Source of the DNA: Streptosporangiaceae bacterium
GTDB lineage: Bacteria > Actinomycetota > Actinomycetes > Streptosporangiales > Streptosporangiaceae
Length of the DNA: 49,728 nt
Direction of reading: 5' to 3'
NCBI GenBank assembly: GCA_030041135.1
Contig: JASHOL010000469.1
Location: 1-49,728 of the forward strand
Position 1 is the stretch's first letter. Each line of letters opens with the position of its first letter. The translations under genes were made by a program, and so were the position numbers. This document shows, in pieces, positions 47,563-49,728 of the stretch. Below the pieces are notes generated by a model that saw only the letters and a program-made list of their open reading frames with translations, had not been told where the DNA came from and made no database searches.

Positions 47563-48969
47563 TCACAGCATCTTCCGGTGCTTCAGGTAGGCCGCCAGGT
47601 CGTCGTAGGCACCGCCCTCGTTGGCAAACAGCGCGACGTTGCGGGCCGAGTCGAACCAAGGGGCGAGCGACGGCCTGACCTGCGCCGTGGCCGCAGCCAG
47701 GTCGTCCTGCCCGATCATCCTCGCCTGGCCGGAACGGGCCGAGTCCAGCAGCGCCAGCTCGGCCGCGGACTCGCAGACGTGGGCGATGTCCGCGGCCGAG
47801 TAGCCCTCGGTCATGGCCGCCAGCTTGGCCAGGTTGATCCCGGCCACTGGCCGGTCCTTCAGGTGGAACCGGAACACCGCCTCGCGGGCCTGCGGGTCTG
47901 GCGGCAAGACCAGGAGCGTCCGGTCCAACCGGCCGGGCCGGCGCAGGGCGCTGTCGACGTCCCACGGGAGGTTGGTGGCGGCCAGCACGAATACGCCGTC
48001 GTTACCGCCGGTCACGTCGTCCAGCTCGAGCAGCAGCTGGTTGACGGCGCTGCGCATGGGCGTGTTCCGCAGCTGACTCCGCTTCTGGCCGATCGCGTCG
48101 ACTTCGTCGAAGAACAGCACGCATGGGGCGTTCCGCCGGGCGACGGCGAACAATTCATGGATATTCCGCTCACTCGACCCGATGTACATGTCCACCACGT
48201 CGGCGAACGAGACCGCGAGGAAGTGGGCGCCAAGCTCGCCCGCAACGGCGCGGGCGATGAACGTCTTGCCGCAGCCTGGAGGTCCGTAGAGTAGCAGCCC
48301 GCCGCGCAGGCTCTTGCCGTAAAGCCTGCGCAGCTCGGGATTGCGCATCGGGGCGAGGAACGCCGCCTCGAGCCTGGCCTTGACCTCATTCAGGCCGGCC
48401 ACGTCGGCCAGGCGCAGCCGTGGCTTCTCCGCGTCGTAGGCGGGAGCCTCCCTCTCGTGCTCGTAGGCGGCGGACCCGTCCTGGTTCACGAACATCGGCG
48501 GCAGCAGGTCCCGCAGTTCGGCCTCGGCCTGCGCCCAGTTGAAGCCGCCTGCCGCGGCCCCGCCTGCCGCGGGCTGGGCCGTATCCAGGGGCGGCGCGTG
48601 GTCCGCGGGCTGGGCCGTATCCAGGGGCGGCGCCTGGTCCGCGGGCTGGGCCGTGTCGAGGGGCGGCACCTGGTCCGCGGGCTGGGCCGTATCCAGGGGC
48701 GGCGCGTCCACAGGGGCCGGGACTCGAATCTCTCCTGCGGACGCAGGCTCCGACCCGGCTAGCTCGGCCCGGCCGACCTCGGCGAGCATGCGCAGCGCCT
48801 GGACATTCGCCGGGTCCGCCTGCAGCACCGCCCCGAGGTGGCTGATCCCTTCCTCGCGCAGACCGGCGGTCATGAGCATGCTGGCGAGGTGCAGGCGGAG
48901 GCCGAGGTCGTCGGGTAGAGCCGCGACCGCCTTGCGGAGGCTCGCGATCACGGCGGGCTCGGAATCCAT
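47563..48969 (-). CDS. AAA+ ATPase (FtsH/Cdc48-like classic clade) with N-terminal TPR-like region and Pro-rich repeat linker
   Basis: GPPGCGKTFIARAVAGEL, VLFFDEVDAIG, VLAATNLPWDVDSALRRPGRLDR. Confidence 0.92.
   Translation of the reverse strand: MDSEPAVIASLRKAVAALPDDLGLRLHLASMLMTAGLREEGISHLGAVLQADPANVQALRMLAEVGRAELAGSEPASAGEIRVPAPVDAPPLDTAQPADQVPPLDTAQPADQAPPLDTAQPADHAPPLDTAQPAAGGAAAGGFNWAQAEAELRDLLPPMFVNQDGSAAYEHEREAPAYDAEKPRLRLADVAGLNEVKARLEAAFLAPMRNPELRRLYGKSLRGGLLLYGPPGCGKTFIARAVAGELGAHFLAVSFADVVDMYIGSSERNIHELFAVARRNAPCVLFFDEVDAIGQKRSQLRNTPMRSAVNQLLLELDDVTGGNDGVFVLAATNLPWDVDSALRRPGRLDRTLLVLPPDPQAREAVFRFHLKDRPVAGINLAKLAAMTEGYSAADIAHVCESAAELALLDSARSGQARMIGQDDLAAATAQVRPSLAPWFDSARNVALFANEGGAYDDLAAYLKHRKML
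48568..48711 (-). repeat. Four 36-nt codon-aligned tandem repeats encoding PPLDTAQPADxx linker
   Basis: Units at 48568, 48604, 48640 and 48676, each starting cgcgggctgggccgt. Confidence 0.93.
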
Positions 48970-49217
48970 CGGGCTAACCTCGGCGTAGTTCGGGTGGGCT
49001 CGGGCGAATGCCCAATTTTATGCGTGTTTGCCGGATGCCGGGCGTGGAACTATCGCATAGACCGATCGAGATGCGTCCCGGAGCCGTCATAAGCCGACGG
49101 AGCCGGCCGCCACCGGCCGCGCACCAGATGGCCCGCAACGACAGCAGAGGGTCAAGAGATGCTGCTCTTCGGCCTGTTGCAGTGTTGACGCGGTCGGGTG
49201 CAGTGGGCCCCGGCCGT

Positions 49218-49275
49218 CCGGCTGGGCCGGGCGGCGGTTTGATGCCCGGGCGTCCCGGCTGGGCCGGGCGGCGGT
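49218..49275. repeat. 21-bp perfect direct repeat CCGGCTGGGCCGGGCGGCGGT, two copies
   Basis: 49218-49238 and 49255-49275. Confidence 0.9.
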
Positions 49276-49391
49276 GTGACGCGGCGCCCGGTATGGCCGT
49301 CGGCTGGTCTCGGGGCGCCCGCACTGCCGCAGGCTGTCGGCATCGTGCAAGTTGTCGGGTGCATACCAGGTCAAAGCGACCGCGAAAGTGT

Positions 49392-49423
49392 GGAGAACTT
49401 ACACGATGCCGGAGAACTTACAC
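49392..49423. repeat. 13-bp perfect direct repeat GGAGAACTTACAC, 19-nt period
   Basis: 49392-49404 and 49411-49423. Confidence 0.9.
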
Positions 49424-49728
49424 GGCGGCGGACCCGCGCGGCCCCGGCCTGGTGCCTACCAGGGCGGCCGGAACTGCCGCTCCGCCTGAGCCGGGATCCC
49501 GGATCCTCGCAAGAGATCCTTAGCGATGGATAGCCGCGCCGGCCGATTCTGAAACAACCCGTCTTGAGGCGGCACGTTTACCTCTGATGCTGTTCAGGAC
49601 GCTGCCATACGGCAGCAGAGTGCCCTCCACTGCCCCGTCGCTGGCCGCATCGGTCAAGACGGGCCGTCAGGACCTGTCTGCATTCGCCGCGCTGCCGAGG
49701 CAACCTTTTGCGACGGTCGCCCGTACTT

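Noticed and set aside
48568-48711. Regular 36-nt repeats as a CRISPR array
   Set aside because: Units are contiguous with no unique spacers and are in frame within the AAA+ gene.
48974-49523. ORFs on both strands at the right edge
   Set aside because: Low-complexity Pro/Gly/Arg translations produced by the GC-rich direct repeats.

Overview
High-GC actinobacterial chromosomal window, read by eye with no database search. It holds about 45 protein-coding genes. I saw no rRNA, no tRNA, no CRISPR array and no intact transposase. Left to right the main content is: GtrA-like protein; DrrA/NodI-type ABC exporter with two ABC-2 permeases; aldo/keto reductase plus PLP decarboxylase; ArsR/SRPBCC pair; a large ATPase with a C-terminal SARP/BTAD module; secreted HAF-like repeat protein; epoxide hydrolase; D-2-hydroxyacid dehydrogenase; DinB; F420:NADP reductase and LLM F420 oxidoreductase; a catabolic-looking cluster (phosphotriesterase-like, three acyl-CoA dehydrogenases, two SDRs); VOC protein; proline iminopeptidase; LysE exporter; a tiny secreted peptide with a duplicated 12-aa unit; Amt transporter; TPP enzyme plus cyclase; D,D-carboxypeptidase; GuaB1; NYN-domain protein; patatin; lactone oxidase; MFS; lytic transglycosylase-like; ferrochelatase; IMPase; a membrane pseudokinase; DUF4193; and a TPR/AAA+ pair. 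The observations I rate highest are the 63-aa secreted repeat peptide upstream of amt, the degenerate kinase with an extracellular domain, the TPR-AAA+/TPR-membrane pair, the NB-ARC/TPR protein with its SARP module at the C-terminus, a codon-aligned micro-ORF between paired acyl-CoA dehydrogenases, a VOC pseudogene remnant, and several operator- or hairpin-like elements. All product names are by sequence recognition only.
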